Assembly: GCA_025210735.1 (NCBI GenBank)
Contig: JAOARD010000064.1
Location: forward strand, 19,218-83,217
Direction of reading: 5' to 3'
Length of the DNA: 64,000 bases
Source: Bacteroidales bacterium
GTDB taxonomy: Bacteria > Bacteroidota > Bacteroidia > Bacteroidales > UBA6680
The position numbers were made by a program, and so were the translations under genes. The notes below the pieces were generated by a model. It searched no databases. It was not told where the DNA came from and saw only the letters and a list, made by a program, of their open reading frames with translations. The first letter of the stretch is position 1. Each line of letters opens with the position of its first letter. Of the stretch, positions 25,685-34,658 are shown in pieces.

Positions 25685-26647
25685 TTACTTTTTAGCAACA
25701 CTATTAAGAATAGCTGTTGTTTCGGTTAAAAGATCTTTTGCAACGTTCATATCGGCTGGTTTTACCCTTATTTCATATATAGCTTCGCCTAACTCGTAGT
25801 TTGGGAATGCACTTGCCTTCTGTGCATATCGCGGTAGTTGACGTAATTGATATATTGTACCTTTAACATCTCTGTTCTCAAAAGGGATGTTTACAGTAAC
25901 CTGCATACCCGTTTTAAAGTTTACCGCACTACTCTCTGGTAACGTGAATCTGAAATATGTTGAGTTTGACTCGTATCCTGTGAATAGTGTATAACCTGGT
26001 AAAGCAAGCTCTCCTGTACGTAGGGCAATTGTCTGTATCTGCATATCTTTTGGTGCAACAACATATCTTTCGTTAAATGCTACAGTAGCCTCCTGTACAG
26101 CACCTTCGGCTCTCATCATCTGTCCGTATGCCATCTTAACTTTCTCGTTACGTACACCTTTCATTGCCTCTTCTCTTTGAGCTTCAGTAGCCTCAAACTG
26201 AGCTTTTGCACCCTGATACTTCATGTAAACCTCATCATGTTTCTGTGCCGATACAAGTGAATCTGTATACAGATTGCTTATTCTGTTGTATGACTTACGT
26301 GCAAACTCATACTGCTCCTTTGTAGCTTCGTATTTTGCATTTATCTGTTTAAGCTGATTCTCTGTTGCACCATTCAGAGCCATCTGATACTGTGCTTCAG
26401 CTGAATAAAGAGCTCCTTTGGCCTGTTTAAGTTTAGCTTCAACCTCTGGTATATCAATAAGAGCCAGTGTATCGCCTTTAGATGCATAATCAGACTCGCT
26501 TACCATATATTTAATTACCCTTCCCGGAACCTTTGAAGCTACAGATACAACGTCGTTTTTTACTTTTCCTACGTTTTGGTATTTTACCTTGTTATGACAT
26601 GCGTTAAGTGTCAGTATTGCTATTATAAATATTATTGTATTTCTCAT
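25685..26647 (-). CDS. HlyD/EmrA-type membrane fusion lipoprotein
   Basis: 320 residues from the ATG at 26647, chosen because it begins directly at a lipoprotein signal peptide ending in LTLNAC; the ATG 12 codons upstream would spoil it. A barrel-sandwich half motif (GRVIKYMVSESDYASKGDTLALID) is followed by a long alpha-hairpin (about 70-180) and the second lipoyl half and beta-barrel (VVAPKDMQIQTIALRTGELALPG). It links the inner-membrane ABC-2 permease to the outer-membrane TolC-like channel. It lies 91 nt after the TolC-like gene. Confidence 0.92.
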   Translation of the reverse strand: MRNTIIFIIAILTLNACHNKVKYQNVGKVKNDVVSVASKVPGRVIKYMVSESDYASKGDTLALIDIPEVEAKLKQAKGALYSAEAQYQMALNGATENQLKQINAKYEATKEQYEFARKSYNRISNLYTDSLVSAQKHDEVYMKYQGAKAQFEATEAQREEAMKGVRNEKVKMAYGQMMRAEGAVQEATVAFNERYVVAPKDMQIQTIALRTGELALPGYTLFTGYESNSTYFRFTLPESSAVNFKTGMQVTVNIPFENRDVKGTIYQLRQLPRYAQKASAFPNYELGEAIYEIRVKPADMNVAKDLLTETTAILNSVAKK

Positions 26648-26738
26648 AATTATAGTTTGTCTGTTTGTATAAGGGGGGCGCAACCTTTATCAGGCTGCCA
26701 CCAACCCCGATGTATGCCTGCTTAATAGATCCTAATTA

Positions 26739-28100
26739 TTAATTTATTGGCATATGTCCTATATTAAGTTTACCTGTAGCTTCAAGCATATTAAGTGTCA
26801 TCATACGTTGATTCTGAACAGCTTTCAGGTATTCCAGTTCAGATTGCTGAAGCTGAGTTTCTGCCTCTAATCTCTCTGATATCTTAATTAAACCCTCTCT
26901 GTACTCCTTAATAGAGATTCTCAGATAGTGTTTAGCCTCTTCTTTAACCTCATGTTTTAACTCAACCTGCTCTAATGCAACGTTATAATCAACCATTGTT
27001 TTTGACAGGTTTAGTCGCATAAGCTCTTTAGCATTATCAAGATCGTTTTGTGCTTCCAGTAAATCGAGTTTTGCCTGCGACGATTTGTGATGTGTATGAA
27101 ATCCATCAAATAGTGTCCATCTTAATCCTACACCAACAACTGCAACAGGGTTAATTTTAGCTTCAATGCCATTGCTTCTGTTCTCTGATATCTTGGCATA
27201 ACGAACTGTACCCAAGGCAACAACTTTTGGCATATAACCTGAGTAAGTAGATTTTAGTTTATATTTTTTTGCAATAATTGATTCGTTAAGTGCATGCACC
27301 TCCGGTCTGTTATCTATTGCATTATCACTCTCTACACCAGCCCACAGGTTAAAATCAACCTTCATTGTATTCAGCTTCTCTTTTGTTACTCCGGTAAGCT
27401 GATTTAGTCTTATAAGAACAAGATCCTTTTTTCCTCTTAACTCAATCTGTTTAGATTTTAGTTTTAACGATGCAATCTTAATCTTTCTTAAAGCAAATGC
27501 TGTAATCAATCCCTCTTTTAGAGCTCGTTCTGCAATTTTTGTCTCTTCAGCAAGTCTGTCGGCACTTGCCTGAAGCACTTTTTCTGCTTGTCTTATTACA
27601 GCTAATCTGTCATGAAACAGAACTGTCTCTTTTATTACCTTCGATCGCTCTACCTTAACCATCTCGGTTTGTGCCATAGCTTTATGCTTTAGAGCTTTCA
27701 TTCCGTATGTAGCTTTAAATCCTGTAAACAGAATCCAGGATGCATCAGCTCCCGCATCCCATACGTTTGCACCATCAAGGTTAAGTGTTTTAGAGTATCT
27801 GCCATCGTAAGGCAGTATAGGAATAATGTTAGGTACAGTGAAATCCAGATCAGTTTTGGCTTTCATAAAAGCGTACCCTCCTCCAACAGATATCTTAGGA
27901 AAGAAAACATTTCTTACGGTCTTTCTTTCAATCTCTGTTTTTTCAACCTCCATCTCTCTGTTTGCAACACTGTAACTCTTATCAATAGCTCTTGTTATAA
28001 GAGTATCAAGTGTTAAGCTGCCAATGTTATGCAAATCTTCCTGTTGTGCATAAGCAGAGGTGAAGATTGTTGCTAACAATATAAAAATTGCTTTTTTCAT
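26739..28100 (-). CDS. TolC-family outer-membrane efflux protein
   Basis: 453 residues with a signal peptide (1-18, ending AYA) and the duplicated outer-membrane efflux pattern: long coiled helices broken by short beta strands (GAGADASWILFTGFKATYG and VGLRWTLFDGFHTHHKSSQAKLDLLEA are the typical strand-turn blocks). It should form the trimeric outer-membrane exit duct for the HlyD-like and ABC-2 proteins encoded after it. It is the first gene of the three-gene operon, with a promoter-like element at 28150-28143. Confidence 0.92.
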   Translation of the reverse strand: MKKAIFILLATIFTSAYAQQEDLHNIGSLTLDTLITRAIDKSYSVANREMEVEKTEIERKTVRNVFFPKISVGGGYAFMKAKTDLDFTVPNIIPILPYDGRYSKTLNLDGANVWDAGADASWILFTGFKATYGMKALKHKAMAQTEMVKVERSKVIKETVLFHDRLAVIRQAEKVLQASADRLAEETKIAERALKEGLITAFALRKIKIASLKLKSKQIELRGKKDLVLIRLNQLTGVTKEKLNTMKVDFNLWAGVESDNAIDNRPEVHALNESIIAKKYKLKSTYSGYMPKVVALGTVRYAKISENRSNGIEAKINPVAVVGVGLRWTLFDGFHTHHKSSQAKLDLLEAQNDLDNAKELMRLNLSKTMVDYNVALEQVELKHEVKEEAKHYLRISIKEYREGLIKISERLEAETQLQQSELEYLKAVQNQRMMTLNMLEATGKLNIGHMPIN

Positions 28101-28472
28101 TTGTGAACAGTAAAAAAATTATAGGCGAATAAATAATGGCTGCAAATATATGTAATAAGACTAGTATTTTCGAACAAATATATCAAATGTTTTAAAAATT
28201 TACATTAACAATATCTTTTGATTGATTTTTTGCGATTATTTGTTTCGGAATATTATTGTTTCAACAACATTTATTATGTACTTTAGCGGTTCTCTTTTTT
28301 TTTCTGTGCATTGTATTGAACCTTTTGCGTAGGTTTTGCATTAAAGAGATGTGTGGCTTTTTATAAAGCCGGTGAAGAGATTTATTTTTTAGAAAGTATT
28401 AATTACAGATGATATAATTTGCTTTAGCCCTAACACCTTAGAACAATATCATCTGTATAAAGAAGATATTAT
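28101..28472. promoter_or_regulatory. Divergent control region between the efflux operon and pfkA
   Basis: 372 bp between divergent genes. On the minus strand, TATATTTG (28150-28143) is a good -7 element for the efflux operon, with only a weak TTCG about 20 nt upstream of it. For pfkA, a TACTTTAG near 28275 is the best but weak candidate on the plus strand. No operator palindrome, RNA or small gene was seen. Confidence 0.4.
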
Positions 28473-29573
28473 ATGAAGAAAAGAGTATTAATACTAACCG
28501 GAGGAGGAGATTGCCCGGGTTTAAATGCTGTTATCAGAGCAGTTGTTAAGCGTGCATCGCAGGAGAAAGACTGGGAAGTTATTGGTAGCGTGCAATCGTT
28601 TGATGGAATATTAAGAGAACCAACAGAGATAATGGTTCTTGATGAGAAGAGCGTATCGGGAATACATTTCAGAGGAGGAACTATATTAGGGACAACCACA
28701 AAAGGAGGTCCGTTTGAATGGCCATATAAGAAACCTGATGGAACATGGGGTTCTGTTGACAGATCGGACGAGATGCTTAAGAAGCTTAGCTACATGGGTA
28801 TTGATGCCGTTATTAATATTGGAGGAGACGGATCGCAGAAGATTTCGCAAGCACTATATGAGAAAGGATGCAATATAATAGGTGTACCAAAGACTATTGA
28901 TAATGATCTGTCGGCAACAGACTTTACATTTGGTTTTCAGACAGCAGTACAGGTTGCAACAGAGGGTGTTGACAAACTTGTTACCACTGCAGCCAGCCAC
29001 AACAGGGTTATGATTCTTGAGGTGATGGGACGTGAAGCAGGATGGATTGCTCTGCATGCATCTATTGCCGGAGGAGCTGAGGTTTGTCTTATACCTGAGA
29101 TACCATATGATGTAGATAAGGTTCTGGAGAAGATAAATGCAAGATTTGATAATAGTGGTAAAGGTTTTGCTAATATTGTTATTGCAGAAGGGGCAATACC
29201 AAAAGATGGTACTGCTGTTCATAGAAAGAGTAGTGAGATAGGGTATAAGAACAAAGTGTACGGTGGTATAGCTTATAAACTTCAGGAGCAACTTAAGGAT
29301 GCCGGAATGGAGTGGGATACTCGTGTAACAGTTCTGGGACACCTTCAGAGAGGTGGTGTGCCTGTAGCTTATGACAGAGTTCTTGCATCGCAGTTTGGAG
29401 TTAAAGCTTTTGAGATGGTTCTTAATAAAGATTTCGGAAAGATGGTTGCTTATCGTCATCCGGAGATTATTGGAGTACCATTCAGTGAGGCTATAAGTCG
29501 TTACAATTTTGTTGAGAAAGATTCGTACCTTCTTAAGACCGCAAGAGGTCTGGGGATTAACCTGGGGGATTAA
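28473..29573 (+). CDS. pfkA: 6-phosphofructokinase
   Basis: 366 residues that phosphorylate fructose 6-phosphate in glycolysis. The start GGGDCPGLNAVIR binds the phosphoryl donor, GGDGSQK (about 116-122) is the Mg-nucleotide loop, and PKTIDND (about 138-144) holds the catalytic Asp. MGREAGWIA and GHLQRGG bind the sugar phosphate. The donor signature is mixed: Gly in GGDGS fits ATP enzymes, whereas Lys in PKTIDND is found in PPi-type and some ATP-type long-clade PFKs. ATP is more likely, because PPi enzymes have GGDD. It is a single gene with its own terminator. Confidence 0.93.
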   Translation: MKKRVLILTGGGDCPGLNAVIRAVVKRASQEKDWEVIGSVQSFDGILREPTEIMVLDEKSVSGIHFRGGTILGTTTKGGPFEWPYKKPDGTWGSVDRSDEMLKKLSYMGIDAVINIGGDGSQKISQALYEKGCNIIGVPKTIDNDLSATDFTFGFQTAVQVATEGVDKLVTTAASHNRVMILEVMGREAGWIALHASIAGGAEVCLIPEIPYDVDKVLEKINARFDNSGKGFANIVIAEGAIPKDGTAVHRKSSEIGYKNKVYGGIAYKLQEQLKDAGMEWDTRVTVLGHLQRGGVPVAYDRVLASQFGVKAFEMVLNKDFGKMVAYRHPEIIGVPFSEAISRYNFVEKDSYLLKTARGLGINLGD

Positions 29574-29655
29574 TCTGAGCTGAATTTTAAATTCTGATTT
29601 AGTTATAATTGTAGTATACACACCATAATTCATAATAAATCACAATGTTATAAAA

Positions 29656-29687
29656 GGGAAATCCTGTAACGGGATTTCCTTTTTTTG
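29656..29687 (+). terminator. pfkA terminator
   Basis: GGAAATCC / GGATTTCC stem with a 7-nt loop (29657-29679), followed by a run of T. It lies about 80 nt after the pfkA stop. Confidence 0.8.
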
Positions 29688-29817
29688 TGCATGATTAGTG
29701 AGGTTTTGTCTGTTTTATATAATAATACTGTTTCAGTAAAAATAATATTAGCAATTCTTTAATAATTTTGTTCTGATTACGTTATCAGATTATAGATTAA
29801 ATTTTACAATAGTTATT

Positions 29818-30564
29818 ATGAAAATAAACTTACTGCTTGTACTGTTTTTTGTAACAGTATGTAATGTGTTGTGTGAAGATAGAATTAAGGTAAACATTCC
29901 CACAGTTGATTCGGAGGCCGATTATGTGTGGAGAACAATTATTGATATCGACTTTTTTGAGAAGAACAGATACAGTGTTGGTCTGCCAAAAGGTGATATT
30001 ATTGAGCAACTTAAGGAAAAATCCAGAAAAAAGAAGCTTACTGATAAGGATTACTCTGACCTGAAAAGGTTTATGAAGGATAGCATATATAATGCAGATG
30101 ATTATAAAATGGGTTATAAAGCTGTTGCAGACAGAGTTGATATGCTGAACAGGATGATTGATAAGCTTTTTAATGGTAAATATAACTGGAACTTTAAGAG
30201 GTTTGATATATACAATATTAATCTTACTCTTTATGGTCCGGGCGGAAGTTATAATCCGGATAAAGGGGAGGTGTTAATTTACACAACAACAAAAGGTGGC
30301 TTTAAACAGTATCTTAATCCGGTTTATACAATAATACATGAGATTGTACATATTGGTATTCAGGAGTCGTTGATTAACAGATATAAAGTACCACATGCAA
30401 TGAAAGAGAGGATAGTAGATAATATTGTAATGTTGTATTTTGGCAATGACTTACCCGGTTACAGGATTCAGAACATGGGCGATATGCGTATTGATAAATA
30501 TCTGAAGAGTACTGGTGATATTAAGAAGCTTAATGATAATATAACCAAGGCTTTAAAAGAATAA
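29818..30564 (+). CDS. Secreted putative zinc metallopeptidase, family unknown
   Basis: 248 residues. The N-terminal hydrophobic stretch (KINLLLVLFFVTVCNVLC) is a signal peptide, possibly a lipoprotein one with Cys19. The only clear active-site motif is HEIVH (IIHEIVHIGIQE, about residues 180-184), with an acidic residue about 27 positions later in KERIVDNIV that could be the third zinc ligand of a gluzincin. No named family is recognised. It is a single gene with a bidirectional terminator directly after it, so it is probably expressed on its own. A periplasmic or surface protease role is inference. Confidence 0.75.
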   Translation: MKINLLLVLFFVTVCNVLCEDRIKVNIPTVDSEADYVWRTIIDIDFFEKNRYSVGLPKGDIIEQLKEKSRKKKLTDKDYSDLKRFMKDSIYNADDYKMGYKAVADRVDMLNRMIDKLFNGKYNWNFKRFDIYNINLTLYGPGGSYNPDKGEVLIYTTTKGGFKQYLNPVYTIIHEIVHIGIQESLINRYKVPHAMKERIVDNIVMLYFGNDLPGYRIQNMGDMRIDKYLKSTGDIKKLNDNITKALKE

Positions 30565-30568
30565 AAAA

Positions 30569-30591
30569 AGAGGGGTATAGCCCCTCTTTTT
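30569..30591. terminator. Bidirectional terminator
   Basis: AGAGGGG / CCCCTCT stem with a 5-nt loop, A run on the left and T run on the right, between convergent genes. Confidence 0.85.
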
Positions 30592-30611
30592 GATATGTAT
30601 TAACTGTTTGG

Positions 30612-33011
30612 TTAAACCTTTAATCTTAAGCCAATAATAAAATTACGTCCCGGTGCAACTATACCCGATGAATATGTTCTGTATCGTTTATCGAATATAT
30701 TCTCAAGTGCAGCATTAACAATTATATTTTTAGTAACAAAGTAGTTAACCTTAATATTTGCTGTATACCATGATGGAGAATATGGATTACCATTGCCATC
30801 AGTTGCATATATCTGTGGTTTCTCTCTCTCAACCGGAGCAAGATTGTCATATGATACCTCACCATGATAGTTAAAATAGACATCTGTTTTAACTTTCTTG
30901 CTATTTATAAACAGGTGTGTTGATCCGAAAAGAGGGGATACATGACGAAGAGGATTACCTTCTTTGTCTTCACCATCGGTATATGTGATATCAGATTTAA
31001 GAGACATAAAGTTTGTTAAATCAGCCTTTAACGAAGCACTTACGCCATAAATATTAGCATAATCCTTATTTACTAAAGCCTTTACGGCAGACTGTGTACC
31101 ATCATCTTCGGTTATAACAGTTTGACCCTGATATGTAAAGTCATCTTTTACTATAGCATTGTTAAGATGAGTATAGAAACCGGATACACTTAGCTGTATT
31201 TTATCAATAAGTGTTTTGGTGATACCTATCTCTGCATTATATGCGTACTCCGGATCAAGATTACTGTTGGGTACAACAATAGCATCGTCATCGTAGTTAA
31301 ACACCTTAGCCAGGTCATCAATATTTGGTGCACGATAACCTGATGAGAGGTTAAGGTTAAGTTGTGTGCTGCTGTTAGGACTGTATGCCAATCCTGCACT
31401 ACCATTAAGAGCACCCATATTAATGCTTACATCGTTTGTAAGAAACGGAAAATCAGCACTGTTCTCAGGTTTAGGTATGTTGACATTTATATAGCTATAT
31501 CTTGCACCTGCCATAAGGAACAGATTTTTAGCCATCTGATACTTATAGTTTGCATAAAGTGCAGCCGTTGCATACTTAGAGTCATCCGGATATCTTGATC
31601 CTGTAGGATATGTAGATGAATTAAAAACAGACTTTTTTATTGCAACAGAGTTTATTGTATTAAAAACACCTTCAACCCCGTAGTACAACGTCTTTTTACT
31701 GTTTATCTTCTTATCTGCATCTATGTTTAAGGTGTAAACGTTAACCTTCTCCTCTTGCGATCTCTTTTTGCCGGAGTTCAACTTTCTGTCATATCTGCTC
31801 TCTTCATATAACTGATGTGCAGCAAGCATTCTTATATGATCTGCCATAATCTTTTTTCCCGAAAATGTAGCAGATATATTGTTCATCATCCATTTCTGAG
31901 GTCCGTAATACCATTCGGCATAAACTGGTTTTCCTACTTTCTCCTTTACAAGTCTGTCGTATCTGGGAACATCTGATGTTTGAGTATATATAAATGAGTA
32001 TGTAAGATCCCATGTATCGTTTGGTTTAAACCTTACCTTTTGCAGAAAGTTTCTTTGACTATAACCTGAGAATCGTTGCTTTTCAGGATCGTCATTTTTA
32101 ATAACCTTATCTGTACCATTCTCTCTTATTACATAGTGCTTTTTAAGATACTCATCAGGACCATTCGATCCCATTTTCAGATCATCGAATTTACTATATG
32201 AGAATGCTGATGCAATAGCCCATTTACCAACACCTGTGTTTATTGAGGCGTGCCATGTTCCTTCCTGATTTGCAGAAGAGAATCTTGTCATTGCATCGCC
32301 CTCAAATCTAATCTCATCTGATGTTGATAATCTTGGTTTAAGCAGATGAAAATCCATTACACCACCTAAAGCATCACTTCCGTACATTACACTTCCGGGT
32401 CCAAGAACAATCTCAGTTGTCTCAATAGTATTAGGATCTATTGAGATAATGTTCTGCAGATTTCCTGCTCTGTAAATAGCGTTGTTCATCCTTACTCCAT
32501 CAACCACAATAAGAACCTTATTGGCAGAGAATCCTCTTATCATAGGGCTTCCTCCTCCTAACTGACTCTTTTGTACATATATCTGTCCATGATCAGATAT
32601 AATATCGGCTGATGTTTGTGAGTTACCCAGTTTTATATGCTCAGGCTTAATACTTACAATTTTTGCCGGAATCTCTTGTCTGCGTTCCTGCCATTTACTT
32701 GCAGAAACTACTACCTCATTTATTGAGAATACAGACTCCTTGAGATGTACCTTATAGTCCATCTCTATTATCTGATCAGGTGTAAATGTAAGTTCAGTAT
32801 ACCCAAGCATTCTGAAGGTAATAAACTTTGAACCCTTATAATCATCAAGGTTAACTTTTCCCTCTCTGTTTGTTAGTGCAGAATATTTACTACTTAAAAC
32901 AGAAACCCCGGGTAATGTATTACCTGTGGTTTTATCGTATACAGTAATCTCTTGTGCGTATACGGTTATGGTAAGTAGTAGAATAGTTAGTACTGTTAAT
33001 ACTCTCTTCAT
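30612..33011 (-). CDS. TonB-dependent outer-membrane receptor (heme/siderophore type)
   Basis: 799 residues. It has a signal peptide (1-19), a carboxypeptidase-like domain (about 20-95, DKTTGNTLPGVSVLSSK) typical of Bacteroidota receptors, a plug (about 105-230, with GGGSPMIRGFSANKVLIVVDG and RMNNAIYRAGNLQNIISID) and a 22-strand barrel ending in NFIIGLRLKV with a terminal aromatic/hydrophobic strand. The RMNNAIYRxGxLQN block is typical of the hemoglobin/heme-type receptors of this phylum, so heme or another iron source is the best guess. A small membrane protein gene lies upstream on the same strand. Confidence 0.9.
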   Translation of the reverse strand: MKRVLTVLTILLLTITVYAQEITVYDKTTGNTLPGVSVLSSKYSALTNREGKVNLDDYKGSKFITFRMLGYTELTFTPDQIIEMDYKVHLKESVFSINEVVVSASKWQERRQEIPAKIVSIKPEHIKLGNSQTSADIISDHGQIYVQKSQLGGGSPMIRGFSANKVLIVVDGVRMNNAIYRAGNLQNIISIDPNTIETTEIVLGPGSVMYGSDALGGVMDFHLLKPRLSTSDEIRFEGDAMTRFSSANQEGTWHASINTGVGKWAIASAFSYSKFDDLKMGSNGPDEYLKKHYVIRENGTDKVIKNDDPEKQRFSGYSQRNFLQKVRFKPNDTWDLTYSFIYTQTSDVPRYDRLVKEKVGKPVYAEWYYGPQKWMMNNISATFSGKKIMADHIRMLAAHQLYEESRYDRKLNSGKKRSQEEKVNVYTLNIDADKKINSKKTLYYGVEGVFNTINSVAIKKSVFNSSTYPTGSRYPDDSKYATAALYANYKYQMAKNLFLMAGARYSYINVNIPKPENSADFPFLTNDVSINMGALNGSAGLAYSPNSSTQLNLNLSSGYRAPNIDDLAKVFNYDDDAIVVPNSNLDPEYAYNAEIGITKTLIDKIQLSVSGFYTHLNNAIVKDDFTYQGQTVITEDDGTQSAVKALVNKDYANIYGVSASLKADLTNFMSLKSDITYTDGEDKEGNPLRHVSPLFGSTHLFINSKKVKTDVYFNYHGEVSYDNLAPVEREKPQIYATDGNGNPYSPSWYTANIKVNYFVTKNIIVNAALENIFDKRYRTYSSGIVAPGRNFIIGLRLKV

Positions 33012-33153
33012 TAAAATTTATATTTTTTCTTATTGTATTTCAATTATTGTTCCGAAAATAAAACCTCAGTGAATTTAATTATGTGTTAAATGGTTAAGGT
33101 TTTGTTTATCAGTGCCGTAATTGAAACGATTATTTTACGCAGTTTGTAATAGT

Positions 33154-33699
33154 TTAATATTGTTTAGTATATGGTTTGTACTTTGGAGGCACAAATATAT
33201 TACCAATATATGACTCTGTCAATATATTATTGTAGAATGTATTTTTGCATACATATCTGAAATATGGTACTGTTTTAACTATATCAGTTACATTGTATTT
33301 TAATTTTATAAATTGAGTAATGTTTCTTGTTTTCTCTTTCTGTACAGGATCTTTTACCAGAAAAATATCTGTTAATCTGCTAAGGTTTTTAAACAGGTTA
33401 GACTCCTTTACATCATGAATACATACATAGTGAATACTATCTGATTCGGCTTTATACCTTATAACGTCATACATCTCATTATTAAACATGAACTCTTTTT
33501 CTGGCTTTGTCCATTTTAGCTGATTAGCTTGTTTATATGTAAATGAGAATTTAATCTGCTTCTCTACCGGAACACCCAGTTTAATAGCTGTTTTCACCTC
33601 CTTGCGTGCGGCAAAGCGTTGTATTTTAAAGCATACGTATGGTGCTGTTATCAGATAACAGAATAGTGTGAGCAATATTATGGAGAGTAGCTTATTCAA
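33154..33699 (-). CDS. Small membrane-anchored protein, unknown function
   Basis: 181 residues with one N-terminal membrane helix or uncleaved signal (LLSIILLTLFCYLITAPYVCF), followed by KEVKTAIKLGVPVEKQIKFSF and a mixed alpha/beta region with FMFNNEMYDVIRYKAESDSIHYVCIHDVKES. I recall similar small proteins next to TonB receptors in Bacteroidota, but know of no function. It lies 142 nt upstream of the TonB receptor on the same strand and could share its transcript. It follows the nuclease-like gene by 17 nt. Confidence 0.78.
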   Translation of the reverse strand: MNKLLSIILLTLFCYLITAPYVCFKIQRFAARKEVKTAIKLGVPVEKQIKFSFTYKQANQLKWTKPEKEFMFNNEMYDVIRYKAESDSIHYVCIHDVKESNLFKNLSRLTDIFLVKDPVQKEKTRNITQFIKLKYNVTDIVKTVPYFRYVCKNTFYNNILTESYIGNIFVPPKYKPYTKQY

Positions 33700-33716
33700 T
33701 TTTTATCAAAGTGTAT

Positions 33717-34331
33717 TTATCGTTTTCTCCAGAACAGTGCAACCCTTATTGCAATTATAATACCAATAACAATTTTTAGATATATATACGGTAGTGCTAT
33801 AGCAGTAATAATAAATACTCCGGCTATTGTATACAGAATTCTGTTATCATTGTCATCCTCTTTTGTGGTATCAGGGAACTCTATTTTTTTAAGTAATCTG
33901 TTGTCTACATCAAGCAGAAATACACCATCGCAATCAAATGCCTGAGAATATTCCAGTATCTGTCGGCGTGTTGATGAGTTAGTAATCTGCGGTGCTGATT
34001 TTCCGGTTTTGGCCTCAACAACATACTGTTTACCATCTTTTTTTGCAATAAAATCGGCTATAATAGATATCTTAATATCCTTTCCGTTCTCTTTTATATA
34101 GTATTCGCGTTCGCTCTGCTCTTCAACTATTTTGAAACCATTCTTTTTAAGAAAAACGGCTGCTTTTTTCTCTCCTTCAATTCCTCTGTTAAGCCTCTGC
34201 TGTTTTTTGTATTGTCTGTTCCACTCTTTAAACTTTAGCCTTAGTATCGCAAATAGCAAAAGAACAACAACAATAGCAATTATTATAAGTTCAATATTAG
34301 ATACCGAAGCACTTTCAAGTAGTTGTTTCAT
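33717..34331 (-). CDS. Membrane-anchored PD-(D/E)XK nuclease-like protein
   Basis: 204 residues. An N-terminal membrane helix (about 13-30) is followed by a soluble domain with a restriction-endonuclease-like pattern: GIEGEKKAAVFLKKNGF (helix 1 with Glu), ADFIAKKDGKQYVVEAKTGKS (Asp, then ExK) and RRQILEYSQAF (Gln/Tyr helix), matching the NERD/PD-(D/E)XK fold. Two closely spaced hydrophobic segments lie at the C-terminus. The key D-ExK residues are present, so it could cut DNA or RNA at the inner face of the membrane. Three 92-bp tandem repeats lie directly upstream. Confidence 0.8.
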   Translation of the reverse strand: MKQLLESASVSNIELIIIAIVVVLLLFAILRLKFKEWNRQYKKQQRLNRGIEGEKKAAVFLKKNGFKIVEEQSEREYYIKENGKDIKISIIADFIAKKDGKQYVVEAKTGKSAPQITNSSTRRQILEYSQAFDCDGVFLLDVDNRLLKKIEFPDTTKEDDNDNRILYTIAGVFIITAIALPYIYLKIVIGIIIAIRVALFWRKR

Positions 34332-34356
34332 CTGTTTATTTTTTCTTTTTAATGGT

Positions 34357-34640
34357 CAGATGGAACTCCGCATAATAATCATTCTCGTGTGTGTGAAAAT
34401 TCTTTCTCATGCTTCGTTTCATCTGTTTATAATTGTTTTTCTTTTGCCAGATGGAACTCGCATTTATTATCATCTCCGTGTGTGTGAATGACTATTCTCA
34501 TGCTTCGTTTCATCAGTTTATAATTGTTTTTTCATTTGCCAGATGGAACTCGCATTTATAATCATCTCCGTGTGTGTGAATGACCATTCTCATGCTTCGT
34601 TTCATCTTTTTATTGTTGTTTTCTAAATTTGTCAGATGGA
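34357..34640. repeat. Tandem repeat, three units of about 92 bp plus a partial fourth
   Basis: Units start at 34357, 34448, 34540 and 34633 (partial), each with CAGATGGAAC. They continue through a CGTGTGTGTGAA block to CTCATGCTTCGTTTCATC. Within a unit the start CAGATGGAAC and the end GTTTCATCTG pair over 10 bp (one G-T), and GCAT/ATGC extends the stem after a bulge, so each unit can fold into a long hairpin. Units 2 and 3 are almost identical. The array fills the gap between the DUF4105 gene and the start of the nuclease-like gene and would be in its 5' leader. Confidence 0.85.
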
Positions 34641-34658
34641 AAGATTAATATCTGATTA

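Noticed and set aside
28854..29633. 259-codon minus-strand frame overlapping pfkA
   Set aside because: pfkA is certain on the other strand. The antisense protein is Ser/Asn/Tyr-rich with no motifs.
34357..34640. CRISPR array
   Set aside because: The units are contiguous tandem repeats of about 92 bp without unique spacers, and no cas genes are in the window.
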